53,247 bases of DNA from Bacillota bacterium (GCA_023388495.1 JAEWGC010000016.1:1-53247), one strand, 5' to 3'; counted from the first letter of the stretch, positions 1 through 9,146 are shown. Made by a program: numbers and translations. Notes: generated from the sequence alone by a model not told the origin.

Positions 1-2
1 CT

Positions 3-38
3 GGTATTCGTGGTGTCCATTACGAATACAAAAAATAG
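3..38 (+). CDS. 3' end of an unidentified gene (partial)
   Basis: Only the last 11 codons before a TAG are visible, reading GIRGVHYEYKK. The peptide looks protein-like, and a strong bidirectional hairpin follows about 50 bases later, which would suit the end of a plus-strand gene. The 5' part lies outside the window, so I cannot name the family, and the other two frames are also short and open. The call is a weak inference. Confidence 0.25.
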   Translation, partial: GIRGVHYEYKK

Positions 39-87
39 TCTAATACATTAGGCTTTATTGGTATGCTCATTATTTTTTGAGCTTCCT

Positions 88-134
88 TTTTTTTATTTAA
101 TAGGAAAGTAGAACTTTCCTATTAAATAAAAAAA
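88..134. terminator. Bidirectional hairpin terminator
   Basis: A perfect 22-base-pair inverted repeat (arms 88-109 and 113-134) has a 3-base loop. It has T runs at one edge and A runs at the other, so it would act as a rho-independent terminator on both strands, between the truncated plus-strand gene and the minus-strand exporter operon. Confidence 0.85.
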
Positions 135-160
135 GACAGGAGAAACATACTGCCTTTTTT
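129..160 (-). terminator. Terminator of the ABC-2 exporter operon; carries the AGACAGGAGAAAC repeat
   Basis: On the minus strand an 11-bp stem (arms 150-160 and 129-139, one G-T pair) ends in a run of Ts directly after the stop of the last permease gene. The plus-strand sequence AGACAGGAGAAAC within it recurs near 10553, and a related form occurs near 28351. Confidence 0.7.
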
Positions 161-959
161 AGCTTCCAGTTGAAGTATAATGTCTTACTCCAACTCTCCA
201 TATTAACAAAGAAAATATAAAAAACATAAATCCAAAGAATGGAGATACCCATCCCATCCATGAAGGATAATTAAAAGAATCTACTTTTCCCAATATACTC
301 ATTGCAGGAAAATAATTAACTGTAGCCAATGGTATAATATATATAAGTACTTTTCTAAACCAAGGCTTATATATGGAAATAGGATATTGTGCCGCTTGTA
401 CTCCTCCATAGGTAAAGGAATTAACTATTTCTAAGCTCTGTACTGACCAAAAGGATAGGGTAGCTTGAAGTACTATAAGACCTGAAAACAAGAAATTTCC
501 TCCTAGGATAGATCCTATTAACAACAAAGTCTTCCCTATAGTCCATCTTATATTTAATTTTAATATTGACCATATAAGTACAACAAGACCTTGAACAAAT
601 CTCCCTATTCTCATTATCTGAAAATCATGGCCTAATACTTGTAGCACTGTGGTTCTTGGTCTAAGAAGTATTCTATCAAAATCCCCTGTTCTAACTAACC
701 TAGGGAATATATCAAACCCTCTTGTCCAGCCTTCTGTAATGGAAAAAGCAATATGAACTATTCCATAAAACAAAGCTGCTTCTTCAAAGGTAAAGCCTTT
801 GATATTATTAAATCTTTCAAATAATACCCAGACACCGAGGAATTCAATAAAAGTTATTAAAAAATGCCCAATAGACATCATAATAAATGAGGCTTTGTAT
901 TGGAGCTGAGATTCTATACTTAATTTGATATATTTAAAATATAATTTTATACTCTCCAT
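159..959 (-). CDS. ABC-2 type exporter permease (DUF990-like), second subunit
   Basis: A 266-residue membrane protein with about six hydrophobic segments and no soluble domain. It resembles the DUF990 (PF06182) group of ABC-2 permeases, which pair with a second permease and a DrrA/NatA-like ATPase to export hydrophobic compounds. The substrate cannot be read from sequence. AAGGAGG lies a few bases before the ATG. It is the last gene of the operon ATPase-permease-permease, 4 bases after the previous gene and followed at once by a terminator. The family call is recognition from memory; subunit order and strand are seen directly. Confidence 0.8.
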   Translation of the reverse strand: MESIKLYFKYIKLSIESQLQYKASFIMMSIGHFLITFIEFLGVWVLFERFNNIKGFTFEEAALFYGIVHIAFSITEGWTRGFDIFPRLVRTGDFDRILLRPRTTVLQVLGHDFQIMRIGRFVQGLVVLIWSILKLNIRWTIGKTLLLIGSILGGNFLFSGLIVLQATLSFWSVQSLEIVNSFTYGGVQAAQYPISIYKPWFRKVLIYIIPLATVNYFPAMSILGKVDSFNYPSWMGWVSPFFGFMFFIFSLLIWRVGVRHYTSTGS

Positions 960-963
960 ACTC

Positions 964-1764
964 TTAACCTCCTTGAACTACTAAATCTTTTATTTTCCTA
1001 TTTAGAATCCATTGTCCTAGGATATATAGTATCATTGCCCAAAGACATTGAAATCCAAAATACTTAAGTAACTGCTCTATTGGAATTTCTCCAGTGAAAA
1101 ATCTAGCTGGGATATCTACCAATCCACCAAATGGTAAGTAATTTAATACTTGTTTAAAATTATCTGGAAATAATGGCAATGGCACTATCATCCCAGAGCA
1201 TATAGTAACGATGGTTGCTAATAATCTTTGTATCCCATCACCTGACAGAGAATAGAGAGTTGTAATATTAATTATATTAGTTATGGTGCAGGAAATCATA
1301 AGAGCACCAAATGTAGCTACTATCCATCCTACTAAAGCCTGAATATTTGGCGGAAATGACATACTATAATCCTTTGGTAATAACAAGGCTACAATAAATA
1401 AAGGAAGGGATTTAAGAAGAGTTGGTGCAGTTCTTAAGGCAAAGGCCCTTGCAAACCAATAATTATATAAATTCATTGGTCTAATAAGCTCATAGGTTAC
1501 GTTTCCTGTTCTTATTAGATTTTGAATCTCACTATCTCCATTCCAAGGTAGCATTCCTAGCATAGCCTGACCTATCCATATATAAGTAATAGCTACTTTA
1601 TAATCAATAGGCATCTCTCCAGTTGAAGAACTATAAAAACCATATAGTATCATGACCATAATCATTCCAAAGAAAAACTGAGTAAATGCACCCGCAAAAG
1701 CAGCAACTCTATATTGTAATAATAAGTTGAATCTAATTTTTATAATAGAAAAGAATGCTCTCAT
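964..1764 (-). CDS. ABC-2 type exporter permease (DUF990-like), first subunit
   Basis: A 266-residue membrane protein, the same length as its downstream partner and with a similar spread of about six hydrophobic segments, so the two probably form a heterodimeric pore. Its ATG overlaps the stop of the ATPase gene in an ATGA (1761-1764), a sign of translational coupling. It belongs to the same ABC-2 group as its neighbour and probably exports a lipid-like or drug-like molecule. The substrate is unknown. Confidence 0.8.
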   Translation of the reverse strand: MRAFFSIIKIRFNLLLQYRVAAFAGAFTQFFFGMIMVMILYGFYSSSTGEMPIDYKVAITYIWIGQAMLGMLPWNGDSEIQNLIRTGNVTYELIRPMNLYNYWFARAFALRTAPTLLKSLPLFIVALLLPKDYSMSFPPNIQALVGWIVATFGALMISCTITNIINITTLYSLSGDGIQRLLATIVTICSGMIVPLPLFPDNFKQVLNYLPFGGLVDIPARFFTGEIPIEQLLKYFGFQCLWAMILYILGQWILNRKIKDLVVQGG

Positions 1765-2741
1765 ATGTTTAACTCCCCATAAAGCTTAGCAATGATTTCT
1801 TCAATAGGAGGGTTTTCTATTAGTATGTCTTTTATTTTATATTTAGTGGATAAAGTAGTTATAAGATCTGCAGGTGTTATTATATCAGGATTGAAATCAA
1901 CGATAAGTTTGTTTTGTTCTCTTTTTACAAGAGTTGCTCCTTCAATAAAGAAGCCGTTTGTTCCTTCATCAAAATCTAAAATTAGTCTCCTATCCTTAGA
2001 TACTGTATCTCTAAGGGATTGCAGTGAACCATCTAAAAGGATTTGCCCTTTTCCTATTATGATTACCCTATTACATAGTGTTTCGATATCATCCATATCA
2101 TGGGTTGTAAGTATTACTGTAACTCCTCTTTCCTTGTTCAATTTCTTTATAAATTCTCTAACGGCTAATTTTGATACCGCATCTAACCCTATAGTAGGCT
2201 CATCAAGGAAAAGTACCTCTGGCGAATGAAGAAGTGATGCAGCTAGTTCACATCTCATTTTTTGTCCCAAGCTTAGCTGCCTTACTGGAGTATTTATAAA
2301 TCCTTCTAATCCTAGCCACTCTATAAGCTCCTTTTTAATCTTTAAATAGTCTCCTAGAGGAATCCTATATATATCCTTTAATAGTTCAAAGGAATCAATT
2401 ACAGGTAAGTCCCACCATAGCTGGGTTCTCTGCCCAAATACTACCCCTATATCCTTTACATATTGAATCCTTTCCTTATATGGAACCTTTCCTAAAACCT
2501 CGCATTCTCCCGAATCTGGTGTTAATATGCCAGATAGTATTTTGATTGTAGTAGATTTACCTGCTCCATTTGGTCCAATATATCCCACTAATTCTCCCTT
2601 CCCTATTTCAAAGGATATATTATCTAGGGCAAGAATCTCTTCATATTCCCTATGGACCATACTCTTTAGTCCACCTACTATACCTGGCTTTCTTTTGGAT
2701 ATTTTATATCCCTTTGACAATTCATTAGCCACAATAACCAT
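1761..2741 (-). CDS. ABC exporter ATP-binding protein (NatA/DrrA-like)
   Basis: This is the cytoplasmic ATPase that drives the two downstream permeases. It shows Walker A (GPNGAGKST), a signature region LSLGQKMR, Walker B (LFLDEPTIGLD) and an H-loop (TTHDMDD). I use the ATG at 2741 because GAGGAGGG lies six bases upstream; the longer open frame to 2804 has no such site. The protein is 326 residues. About 90 residues follow the nucleotide-binding domain, as is usual for DrrA-type exporter ATPases. The gene opens the operon, and a terminator separates it from the zinc-ribbon gene upstream. Confidence 0.9.
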   Translation of the reverse strand: MVIVANELSKGYKISKRKPGIVGGLKSMVHREYEEILALDNISFEIGKGELVGYIGPNGAGKSTTIKILSGILTPDSGECEVLGKVPYKERIQYVKDIGVVFGQRTQLWWDLPVIDSFELLKDIYRIPLGDYLKIKKELIEWLGLEGFINTPVRQLSLGQKMRCELAASLLHSPEVLFLDEPTIGLDAVSKLAVREFIKKLNKERGVTVILTTHDMDDIETLCNRVIIIGKGQILLDGSLQSLRDTVSKDRRLILDFDEGTNGFFIEGATLVKREQNKLIVDFNPDIITPADLITTLSTKYKIKDILIENPPIEEIIAKLYGELNI

Positions 2742-2808
2742 GAAAACCCTCCTCTCTCTTTTCAGCATAAGGATGATTTTACCAAATTGAAGTAAAGAAG
2801 TCAATGAG

Positions 2809-2846
2809 AAAAACCTTATGTAACATATTTGTTATATAAGGTTTTT
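2809..2846 (-). terminator. Rho-independent terminator after the zinc-ribbon gene
   Basis: 16-bp stem (2809-2824 with 2831-2846, one G-T pair), 6-base loop, T tail on the minus strand. A run is present on the other side, so it may work in both directions. Confidence 0.85.
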
Positions 2847-2859
2847 AACTACTAAATAT

Positions 2860-3117
2860 TTATTTTTTCCAACGTTTTAAATGTGGAAGAGAATTATTTA
2901 ATAACTCCCTCGCTTCATTTTCATCCATTCCATTTTCTTTCATAAAAGGTATACAAGTTTCTATCATTTCTTCCATTGTTTCATCTGGTTTTTTAAAATT
3001 TCCATCTTCATAGCAATATGTGCAATAATCCTGACTTTTACTTCCATCCTTTTCTGTACCATAAAGGCTAACATCTTCCATTGGCATTCCACAGCTTTGA
3101 CAATATTCTTGTTTCAT
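2860..3117 (-). CDS. Small zinc-ribbon protein
   Basis: An 85-residue soluble protein. The N-terminal half has paired cysteines, CQSCG near residue 6 and CTYC near residue 32, which would form one zinc ribbon of the type called putative zinc ribbon domain (PF12674). The C-terminal half is an acidic helix-rich tail ending LPHLKRWKK. It follows the WYL-type regulator by 72 bases on the same strand, a pairing I recall from other Firmicutes, so the two are probably co-transcribed. Its function is not established. Confidence 0.75.
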   Translation of the reverse strand: MKQEYCQSCGMPMEDVSLYGTEKDGSKSQDYCTYCYEDGNFKKPDETMEEMIETCIPFMKENGMDENEARELLNNSLPHLKRWKK

Positions 3118-3189
3118 AAGATTTTCCCCCTTGTTTTTTTATTCTTTTATCCTATAATACTACTATACTTTGACAACAGTATGTCATAT

Positions 3190-4122
3190 TTAATACTTTT
3201 CATAAATCTTTTGTGCTCTATCCTTGATTATCTCTTTAATATAATGTGGTTCAAGAACCTCTACAAATTCACCATAGCTTAATATCATAGAATAAACCCA
3301 CTCATCCTCGGGAAAGGAAATTCTAACTACTACATATCCATTTTCATCTATTTTAATATTTTCTTCATGGAAAAATTCACCAACTCTTTGCTGCACCTCA
3401 GGAGAAAATTTTAAAACTAAGTCCACCATATTATTTTTACAAATATTTTTATTCTTGAAATCCTCATAACGTACTTCTCTTCGGTTAAAATTTTCTTCTA
3501 ACAACTTGACCTTATGTATTCTAGAAAGTTTAAAAAATCTATAATCATTTCTTAGATGACAGTATGAAAAAACATACCAATTAAGTCCTTTTAAAACAAG
3601 ACTCATAGCCTCTATTCTTCTTTCTGTTATATTTCCATAACGATTTATATACCCTATATCTATTAGCTTTTCTTTAATTATTCCCTCATATATGATTTTA
3701 TATTTTTCTTTGTCTTCAGAATTAGCTCTATATCCCCAAGGCAAATCACATATTATTAATTCATTAAAATGATAATCAAACTCTTCTTTCTTATCTTTAG
3801 GTACAATATTACTTATCTTGTCAATTGTTAAATCAATATGTTTATTATCTGAAAAATTTCCTATGTTTTTAAGTGCCACAACAATTGAAGTCATATCATC
3901 TAATGTCAGTAGCTGGTGGTTCATTTTATAATTATCTAAGATACTAAACCCTCCATCTCTCCCTTGATTAGACACTATAGGAATTCCCGCTAAGTTAATG
4001 GTTTCTATATCTCTATATATAGTCCTTACAGAAACTTCAAATCTATTAGCCAGTTCCTTAGCAGTTATATTATCTTTGTTAAGTAATATAACTATAATGG
4101 AAAGCAACCTATCTATTTTCAT
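3190..4122 (-). CDS. YafY/DeoR-like transcription regulator with WYL domain
   Basis: 310 residues. Residues 1-60 form a winged helix-turn-helix (ITAKELANRFEVSVRTIYRDI), the usual N-terminus of YafY-type regulators. The middle holds the WYL-type ligand-sensing region (LNWYVFSYCHLRNDYRFFKLSRI), and a WCX-like C-terminal extension follows. Such proteins sense small ligands or nucleic acids and repress or activate nearby genes. The likely co-transcribed neighbour is the zinc-ribbon gene, so autoregulation of that pair is plausible. The ligand is unknown. Confidence 0.85.
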   Translation of the reverse strand: MKIDRLLSIIVILLNKDNITAKELANRFEVSVRTIYRDIETINLAGIPIVSNQGRDGGFSILDNYKMNHQLLTLDDMTSIVVALKNIGNFSDNKHIDLTIDKISNIVPKDKKEEFDYHFNELIICDLPWGYRANSEDKEKYKIIYEGIIKEKLIDIGYINRYGNITERRIEAMSLVLKGLNWYVFSYCHLRNDYRFFKLSRIHKVKLLEENFNRREVRYEDFKNKNICKNNMVDLVLKFSPEVQQRVGEFFHEENIKIDENGYVVVRISFPEDEWVYSMILSYGEFVEVLEPHYIKEIIKDRAQKIYEKY

Positions 4123-4201
4123 GACCTATTTCCCCTTTTTATCATTCCTAAATCACAAGTCCTAGTAACTTAGCAAAGGAAGATTATTATAATTAATAAA
4201 A

Positions 4202-4241
4202 TAGCTAAACAAGGAGATATCTTATCTCTCTTGTCTAGCTA
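4202..4241 (-). terminator. Terminator after the methyltransferase gene
   Basis: Long hairpin with arms TAGCTA-ACAAG-GAGATA and its complement, two mismatches and a 3-base loop. On the minus strand it is followed by a T-rich stretch. Confidence 0.75.
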
Positions 4242-4246
4242 GTATC

Positions 4247-5266
4247 TTATTTAACTGCTATAATCATTGGATCCGTTTCAATAGGTGCTTCTAAACCTAC
4301 TACTATTTTTACAGTTTTCTTAATTGCTTCATCTACGGCTTCCAAAGAGTTTGGTAATTCTTCTTTATATAAATCATATAGCCTACTAGCTGCTGTACCA
4401 CCTGAATAGGTAGGCAATACTTCTCTAAAACCTGCTTCTTTGAACCATTTTGTATATGTCTTCCCAGAAGGATGAATAGTTCTTAGTGCTTGAGTATTTG
4501 TTATCTTAGGCTCCATCTCTTCTAATAAGGAAATAGATAACTCCGAAAAACCAACACTATTATTTAGTTTCTCAACTAGCTCTTTTCTAGACATAGCAAT
4601 GGTTAATCCATATTGGACTACAAATTCCTCTTCAATATTTCTATTAAATATAATCAATTTACAACTCTCTTTATTTAACTCTGCTATCCATATATCATTT
4701 TCTAATCCATCTTTGTATCTACTTAAGGCCTCATAATGAATCCTTATCTTTCCACCAGGTTTTAATACCCTATAGAGTTCTTCTATAGTTTTCTTTGGAT
4801 CTGGTGTCTGTTCAATAGATGATGCTGCCATTATGCCATCAAAAGTATTATCTTCAAATGGCAATCTATCTTCTGAATTATAGGAAAAAAACTTAGCATT
4901 TATAAGCCCCATTCTCCTGGCATTTTCTCTACAGACCTCTACTCGTTTTTCTGATGAATCTAATCCTATTACTTCCTCAGCATAGGGTGCTACGATTAAT
5001 GAAGGCCAGCCATCACCAGGTCCAAAGTCTAATAGTTTTTTTCCTTCTCCATTAGTGGAGTATAGAAAATCATACATAAGACCTCTATCTACCCAATGAT
5101 ATTTATTGGCACAATCAAATGGTTTATAGATAATTGGCAAACCATATCCAGATTGAGACTCCATTTCATTGTAGATAAATTCCTCTGATGTTGAATATAT
5201 AGGTGCTAATTTTTCTTCTATCCAATCGAATATACTCTTTTCTTTTATTAATTTTTCCATTGACAT
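4247..5266 (-). CDS. Class I SAM-dependent methyltransferase, downstream of a 19-residue peptide ORF
   Basis: 339 residues. The Rossmann core has motif I LLDFGPGDGWPS near residue 80, an acidic SAM-ribose strand (VIGLDSS), motif II-like DNTFDGIMAASSIEQ and motif III LKPGGKIRIHYEA. About 80 residues before and 150 after the core are family-specific. I do not recognise the substrate. A GGGGG site lies six bases before the ATG. The gene follows, by 53 bases, a 19-codon ORF with its own strong ribosome binding site, and a candidate -10 box precedes both, so they look like one transcript. Methylation of that peptide is an inference; a small metabolite is equally possible. Confidence 0.75.
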   Translation of the reverse strand: MSMEKLIKEKSIFDWIEEKLAPIYSTSEEFIYNEMESQSGYGLPIIYKPFDCANKYHWVDRGLMYDFLYSTNGEGKKLLDFGPGDGWPSLIVAPYAEEVIGLDSSEKRVEVCRENARRMGLINAKFFSYNSEDRLPFEDNTFDGIMAASSIEQTPDPKKTIEELYRVLKPGGKIRIHYEALSRYKDGLENDIWIAELNKESCKLIIFNRNIEEEFVVQYGLTIAMSRKELVEKLNNSVGFSELSISLLEEMEPKITNTQALRTIHPSGKTYTKWFKEAGFREVLPTYSGGTAASRLYDLYKEELPNSLEAVDEAIKKTVKIVVGLEAPIETDPMIIAVK

Positions 5267-5319
5267 TGAATACCCCCAAATAGTTTTTTAAGTTCTGCCA
5301 ATGGATTAAGTACATTTTA

Positions 5320-5379
5320 TTAAAATGCAATTCCTCCAATGGCTAATTGATTGATTGAATTAACATTTATTTTTCTCAT
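5320..5379 (-). CDS. Candidate 19-residue peptide gene (precursor or leader peptide)
   Basis: Reads MRKINVNSINQLAIGGIAF then TAA. A GAAAGGAG ribosome binding site lies about eight bases before the ATG, as good as those of the long genes nearby. A consensus-like -10 box lies about 45 bases upstream and the methyltransferase starts 53 bases downstream. The peptide has a basic N-terminus and an apolar Gly/Ala/Ile C-terminus with no Cys, Thr or Lys near its end. It could be a ribosomal peptide substrate, a pheromone precursor or a regulatory leader peptide. No homolog is known to me; expression is inferred only from the translation signals. Confidence 0.5.
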   Translation of the reverse strand: MRKINVNSINQLAIGGIAF

Positions 5380-5424
5380 ATCGCCCACTCCTTTCAATAT
5401 CATGATTAATATGAACACAAAACC

Positions 5425-5430
5425 ATTATA
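5425..5430 (-). promoter_or_regulatory. Candidate -10 box for the peptide-methyltransferase transcript
   Basis: TATAAT on the minus strand, with a poorly conserved -35 region about 17 bases upstream. It lies between the M20 peptidase stop and the short peptide ORF, so the peptide and methyltransferase may have their own promoter. Confidence 0.45.
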
Positions 5431-5481
5431 CCATAATATCCCATCTATAATATATGCATTAAATAAATATAATCATTGTTT

Positions 5482-6678
5482 CTAGACACCAAGAGTTCTT
5501 AAAAGAAAATCATATATCACCTTTGCAGTATCAACCACTGTGTCTATATAAACATATTCATCGGCTGTATGGTAGTTTCCACCATGAGGACCAAAAACAA
5601 ATGTTGCCACTTTGACCCTAGCTCCTAAATAGTTGAAATCTCCCATACTCTGGAAATATCTAATTTCAGGATTCTTACCTGTAATATTATTGATGCTTTC
5701 AGTTAATAGCTTAGTATAATGATTGTCCTCAGATACAATATAAGGTTCAAATATTGCATTTTCTGGATGAGTTCCCTCTCTAAGTTTTATAGTAACTTTA
5801 CTTTTGACATTAGCTCTTTCAATGGCTTCTTTTATTCCGTTCAATATATATTCTCTGGTTTCTCCAGGAACTGTATGTCTAAATACGGAGAAAGATGCCT
5901 TGTCAGCAACACTACAGGATGCCCCGCCTCCTTCTATTCCAATAATGGCAATAGAACCCTTTCCTAATTTTTCATCTTCAATTAGTTCGGTTTTTTCTAA
6001 TTCCAATAATACTTTTGAAGCATCCGATATTGCATTGATTCCTAGCTCTGGATTTGCAGCATGGGCAGATTTCCCAAGGAATTCAACAGTATAACTGAAC
6101 CCTCCTCGGGCTCCTAAACATACACAGGGAAAAGGAGTATTAGTAAAACCACTACTTGGCTCAGTTACAATGGCTACATCTACATTGTCTGTAATTCCAT
6201 CCATTATTAAAGCATCAGTTCCTAAGCCATATGGACCCTCTTCATCCGATACTAATGTATATATTATTTCTCCCTTAAAATTATCTACTGTTTTTAGGAA
6301 GGCTTCTACAGCAATCATAATAGTGGCACAGCCTGCTTTCATATCATTTGCTCCCAAGCCGTATAGTTTATCTCCTTCAATAGTAGCTTTTAAAGGATCC
6401 TTTGTCCATCCTTCACATAGCTGAACTGTATCTAAATGCCCATTTAATAGTACAACTGGCCCTTCTTCTTTTCCTTTAATCCTACCTATAACATTAACAC
6501 CCTTGTAGTCATATACCTTATCTTCATGGTATCTATGATATTCCACAGGTATTTCTCTATGACTTAACCAATCATAAGCAAAGTCCATAACCTTCTCTTC
6601 TTCAAAATATGGGCTATATATTTCAATAAGTTGAGATAATAACTTTTCTACTTGCTCCCTATTTATATATTTATCCAT
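5482..6678 (-). CDS. M20 family metallopeptidase (ArgE/DapE/CPG2 type)
   Basis: 398 residues, cytoplasmic (no signal peptide). The two-zinc site is visible: H81 and D83 in NGHLDTV, the bridging D112 in GANDMKAG, E146 general base and E147 ligand in VSDEEGP, an acidic residue in VTEPSS, and the C-terminal His in HGGNYHTADEY. The lid dimerisation region (GKSAHAANPELG) lies between. The family hydrolyses N-acyl amino acids or short peptides. The gene overlaps the histidine kinase by 8 bases, so the two are translationally coupled. A peptidase joined to a sensor kinase suggests a link to peptide turnover or sensing, which is inference. Confidence 0.85.
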   Translation of the reverse strand: MDKYINREQVEKLLSQLIEIYSPYFEEEKVMDFAYDWLSHREIPVEYHRYHEDKVYDYKGVNVIGRIKGKEEGPVVLLNGHLDTVQLCEGWTKDPLKATIEGDKLYGLGANDMKAGCATIMIAVEAFLKTVDNFKGEIIYTLVSDEEGPYGLGTDALIMDGITDNVDVAIVTEPSSGFTNTPFPCVCLGARGGFSYTVEFLGKSAHAANPELGINAISDASKVLLELEKTELIEDEKLGKGSIAIIGIEGGGASCSVADKASFSVFRHTVPGETREYILNGIKEAIERANVKSKVTIKLREGTHPENAIFEPYIVSEDNHYTKLLTESINNITGKNPEIRYFQSMGDFNYLGARVKVATFVFGPHGGNYHTADEYVYIDTVVDTAKVIYDFLLRTLGV

Positions 6679-7855
6679 TGTTTTTAGCCTCCACTCTGTC
6701 TAAAATTAGCTGTATCTCAAATCCCTTATCTCCTTCAATACTATAATTTACACTACCACCAAATTTACATACTCTTTCCTCTATTCCCAAGAGTCCATTT
6801 CCCTTAACTAAGCTACTACATCCTAATCCGTTATCTCTAATACTTAGTATTAGCTCCTCAAATTTAAAATCTATATCTACTTCATCAGCTTCTCCATGCT
6901 TTATACTATTGGTTAAAGCCTCTTTTATTGAGAAATATATAATATCTTTATACTTAGGTGGCAGTTCCTCCACTCTTTCATCTATATTCAATATTACTTT
7001 GATCTTTCCTGTGCTTTCAATATTATCTACCATGATTTTAATGGAATCCAGCAATGTCCTTAGACTACCCTCTTTTAAAGCATACACTGCCTTTCTTAAA
7101 CTTTCCATGCTTTCCTTAGTTAGCATCTGAGATTTGATGATTAACTCCTTAGCCTTTATTTTATCTTTGTCTATGATTTTTTCAGCTACATCTAGATTCA
7201 TATTTAAAGCTACTAGGCTATGACCTAGATTATCATGTATCTCTCTTGCTACTCTATTTCTTTCCTTAGCTATAGTTAATTCCTCTATTTTCTCTGATTG
7301 TTCCTTTAGCTTACTATAGGATAATGCTAATTCTTTGTTTAACCTCTCAACCTTTATTTTTTCTCTTCTCAAGGTTTTATAGCCAAATAGACTTAGAACG
7401 TAAAAGAATATAGCCATAAAAATCATAACAATATCCAATATACTGTCTTGCCAAAACTCAATGGTTCTTATATCTTCTATAGATCCTATTCTATACATAA
7501 TTAGTGACATAAAAGATATGATCTGTAATCCTATAAAGAACCTTGATATCTTCCCTTCAGTACATAATATTAGCTCATATAAAATCATGGAGAAATATAT
7601 ATCTATATATCCATCTACATTAATTTCTAAAACCAAGCTTATTATCATGGATAGAAGTATAGATGAATAGTAGCCTTTTATGCTTTTATAAAAATACTTT
7701 CTCCTAAGGTGATCGTTGATTACTATTACTAAAAACAATCCAAAGAAAACTAATAAATCCGTAATACTATCTTTACATCGATAAATAATATCAATACCTA
7801 TAAAAATCTGCAAAGCTCTATACAAATAATCACTGTATTTATAGATTTTATTCAT
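6671..7855 (-). CDS. Membrane sensor histidine kinase (HisKA_3, NarL/LiaS type)
   Basis: 394 residues. Residues 1-160 carry about five membrane segments with almost no outside domain, so it probably senses something in or near the membrane. A coiled coil (165-195) leads to the dimerisation/phosphoacceptor helix with H207 in REIHDNLGHSL. The ATPase domain has the N box (EALTNSIKHG) and the G boxes (DNGLG, GNGLLGIEER). Its partner is most likely the NarL-type regulator encoded 1.3 kb upstream beyond the MFS gene. It starts 13 bases after the MFS stop and overlaps the M20 gene. The signal is unknown. Confidence 0.9.
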   Translation of the reverse strand: MNKIYKYSDYLYRALQIFIGIDIIYRCKDSITDLLVFFGLFLVIVINDHLRRKYFYKSIKGYYSSILLSMIISLVLEINVDGYIDIYFSMILYELILCTEGKISRFFIGLQIISFMSLIMYRIGSIEDIRTIEFWQDSILDIVMIFMAIFFYVLSLFGYKTLRREKIKVERLNKELALSYSKLKEQSEKIEELTIAKERNRVAREIHDNLGHSLVALNMNLDVAEKIIDKDKIKAKELIIKSQMLTKESMESLRKAVYALKEGSLRTLLDSIKIMVDNIESTGKIKVILNIDERVEELPPKYKDIIYFSIKEALTNSIKHGEADEVDIDFKFEELILSIRDNGLGCSSLVKGNGLLGIEERVCKFGGSVNYSIEGDKGFEIQLILDRVEAKNNG

Positions 7856-7868
7856 ATTTACTACCTCA

Positions 7869-9038
7869 TTAATTTATTTTAGGCATCTCCATCTTTCTAT
7901 TTAATTTAATATTCTTATTATTAAGATAACAAATAATTAAAGTCATTACAACTAAAAGTATTCCCTTAGTATAAAACACAATATCATTTCCTATGTCTTT
8001 ATATATATAAGAACCAACTATATATCCTATAGATGCCCCTATTCCACTTGCAAAACTATATAGCCCATAGGATTTACCTCTTTTATCTTCTCCTACAAAA
8101 TCAATTATCAATGAAGAAAAGGCAGGACCATAAAACATTGCAACAAAGGATATTAAAGTATAGATAATCATAAAGCTATAGTACCCTTTATTAAATGGTA
8201 TAAATATTTGAAGTATAGCATTTATAAACATCCCAACTATAACTATCTTTTCTCTACCATATTTATCAGAGAAGCTTCCAAATCTCTTTGGTAGAAAGAG
8301 AGCTAATATAGAGGCTGGAATAAATAGGAATACTATTAAACCAAGATCCTTTGTAATGTTTTCCTGTAAATATAGAAGATATATGGGTGCAGTTAAACTA
8401 GTTATAAATGAAATAACCCCAATTATTTCCAGGAAATATTTTAACTGTTTTTTATCTTTAATACTACCCTCCCCATATTCTTTTTTAAAGTTGATGGTCT
8501 CTGGAACATTTTTTATTGTATAATAAATAGATATAGAGCTAGTTATTAAGAATATTATAAATACTAATTTAAATGGATTATCAGTAAGATTATTATATAG
8601 GATAGTAAACCCAATAATACTTCCTATCCATTCACCCTTAGCCATGGTCTCATTTAATAAACCAAAGTTTCTACCTCTATTAGTTTGATCACTTATATCA
8701 GAAATAAAAGTATCTACACTTATCCATAGAAAGGATGCACCTAAAGATTGGATTATCCTTCCTATTAACAAATATTTAAAATCCTTAGCTAATATAAAAA
8801 ATATGTTAACTATTGTATAAAGAACAGTACCTACTAGTATTCCTATTTTTCTTCCTCTCTTATCTATTAAGTTTCCAACCATTGGTCGTATTATTATACT
8901 GATTAGTGAAAATATAGAATAAAGATATCCTATCTGAATAATATTTACTCCCATAGATGAAGCATATACGGGAAATATAAATCCTATAAAGGATAATGGA
9001 AAAGATATAAAATAGATGGCCCTCCTTAACTCTTTCAT
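7869..9038 (-). CDS. MFS transporter
   Basis: 389 residues with twelve predicted membrane segments. Motif A of the major facilitator superfamily is clear after TM2 (MVGNLIDKRGRK), and a related copy follows mid-protein (FGSFSDKYGREK). Overall it resembles the drug:proton exporter branch. It is the first gene of the MFS-kinase-peptidase unit, with an AGGAGG site, a -10-like box and a triple AGTCATAT motif upstream. Export of a small molecule or modified peptide is plausible, but the substrate is unknown. Confidence 0.85.
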   Translation of the reverse strand: MKELRRAIYFISFPLSFIGFIFPVYASSMGVNIIQIGYLYSIFSLISIIIRPMVGNLIDKRGRKIGILVGTVLYTIVNIFFILAKDFKYLLIGRIIQSLGASFLWISVDTFISDISDQTNRGRNFGLLNETMAKGEWIGSIIGFTILYNNLTDNPFKLVFIIFLITSSISIYYTIKNVPETINFKKEYGEGSIKDKKQLKYFLEIIGVISFITSLTAPIYLLYLQENITKDLGLIVFLFIPASILALFLPKRFGSFSDKYGREKIVIVGMFINAILQIFIPFNKGYYSFMIIYTLISFVAMFYGPAFSSLIIDFVGEDKRGKSYGLYSFASGIGASIGYIVGSYIYKDIGNDIVFYTKGILLVVMTLIICYLNNKNIKLNRKMEMPKIN

Positions 9039-9067
9039 AGCATAACCTCCTAAATATTCTTGCTTTA

Positions 9068-9146
9068 ATTATATAATAGTTTTAAAGATAAGAAATCTAG
9101 CAAAGGTCATAATAATAGTCATATTTTTATATGACTAAAGTCATAT
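9068..9146 (-). promoter_or_regulatory. Candidate promoter and operator of the MFS-kinase-peptidase operon
   Basis: A TATAAT box (9068-9073, minus strand) lies 30 bases before the MFS start. Upstream, AGTCATAT occurs three times: 9117-9124, inverted at 9129-9136, and direct again at 9139-9146. This makes a dyad with a 4-base centre plus an extra half site. NarL-type regulators bind such short inverted sites, so autoregulation by the linked response regulator is a reasonable inference. Confidence 0.5.

Noticed and set aside
5719..6424. Plus-strand frames inside the M20 peptidase gene
   Set aside because: Antisense shadows; no start signals and overlapping each other.
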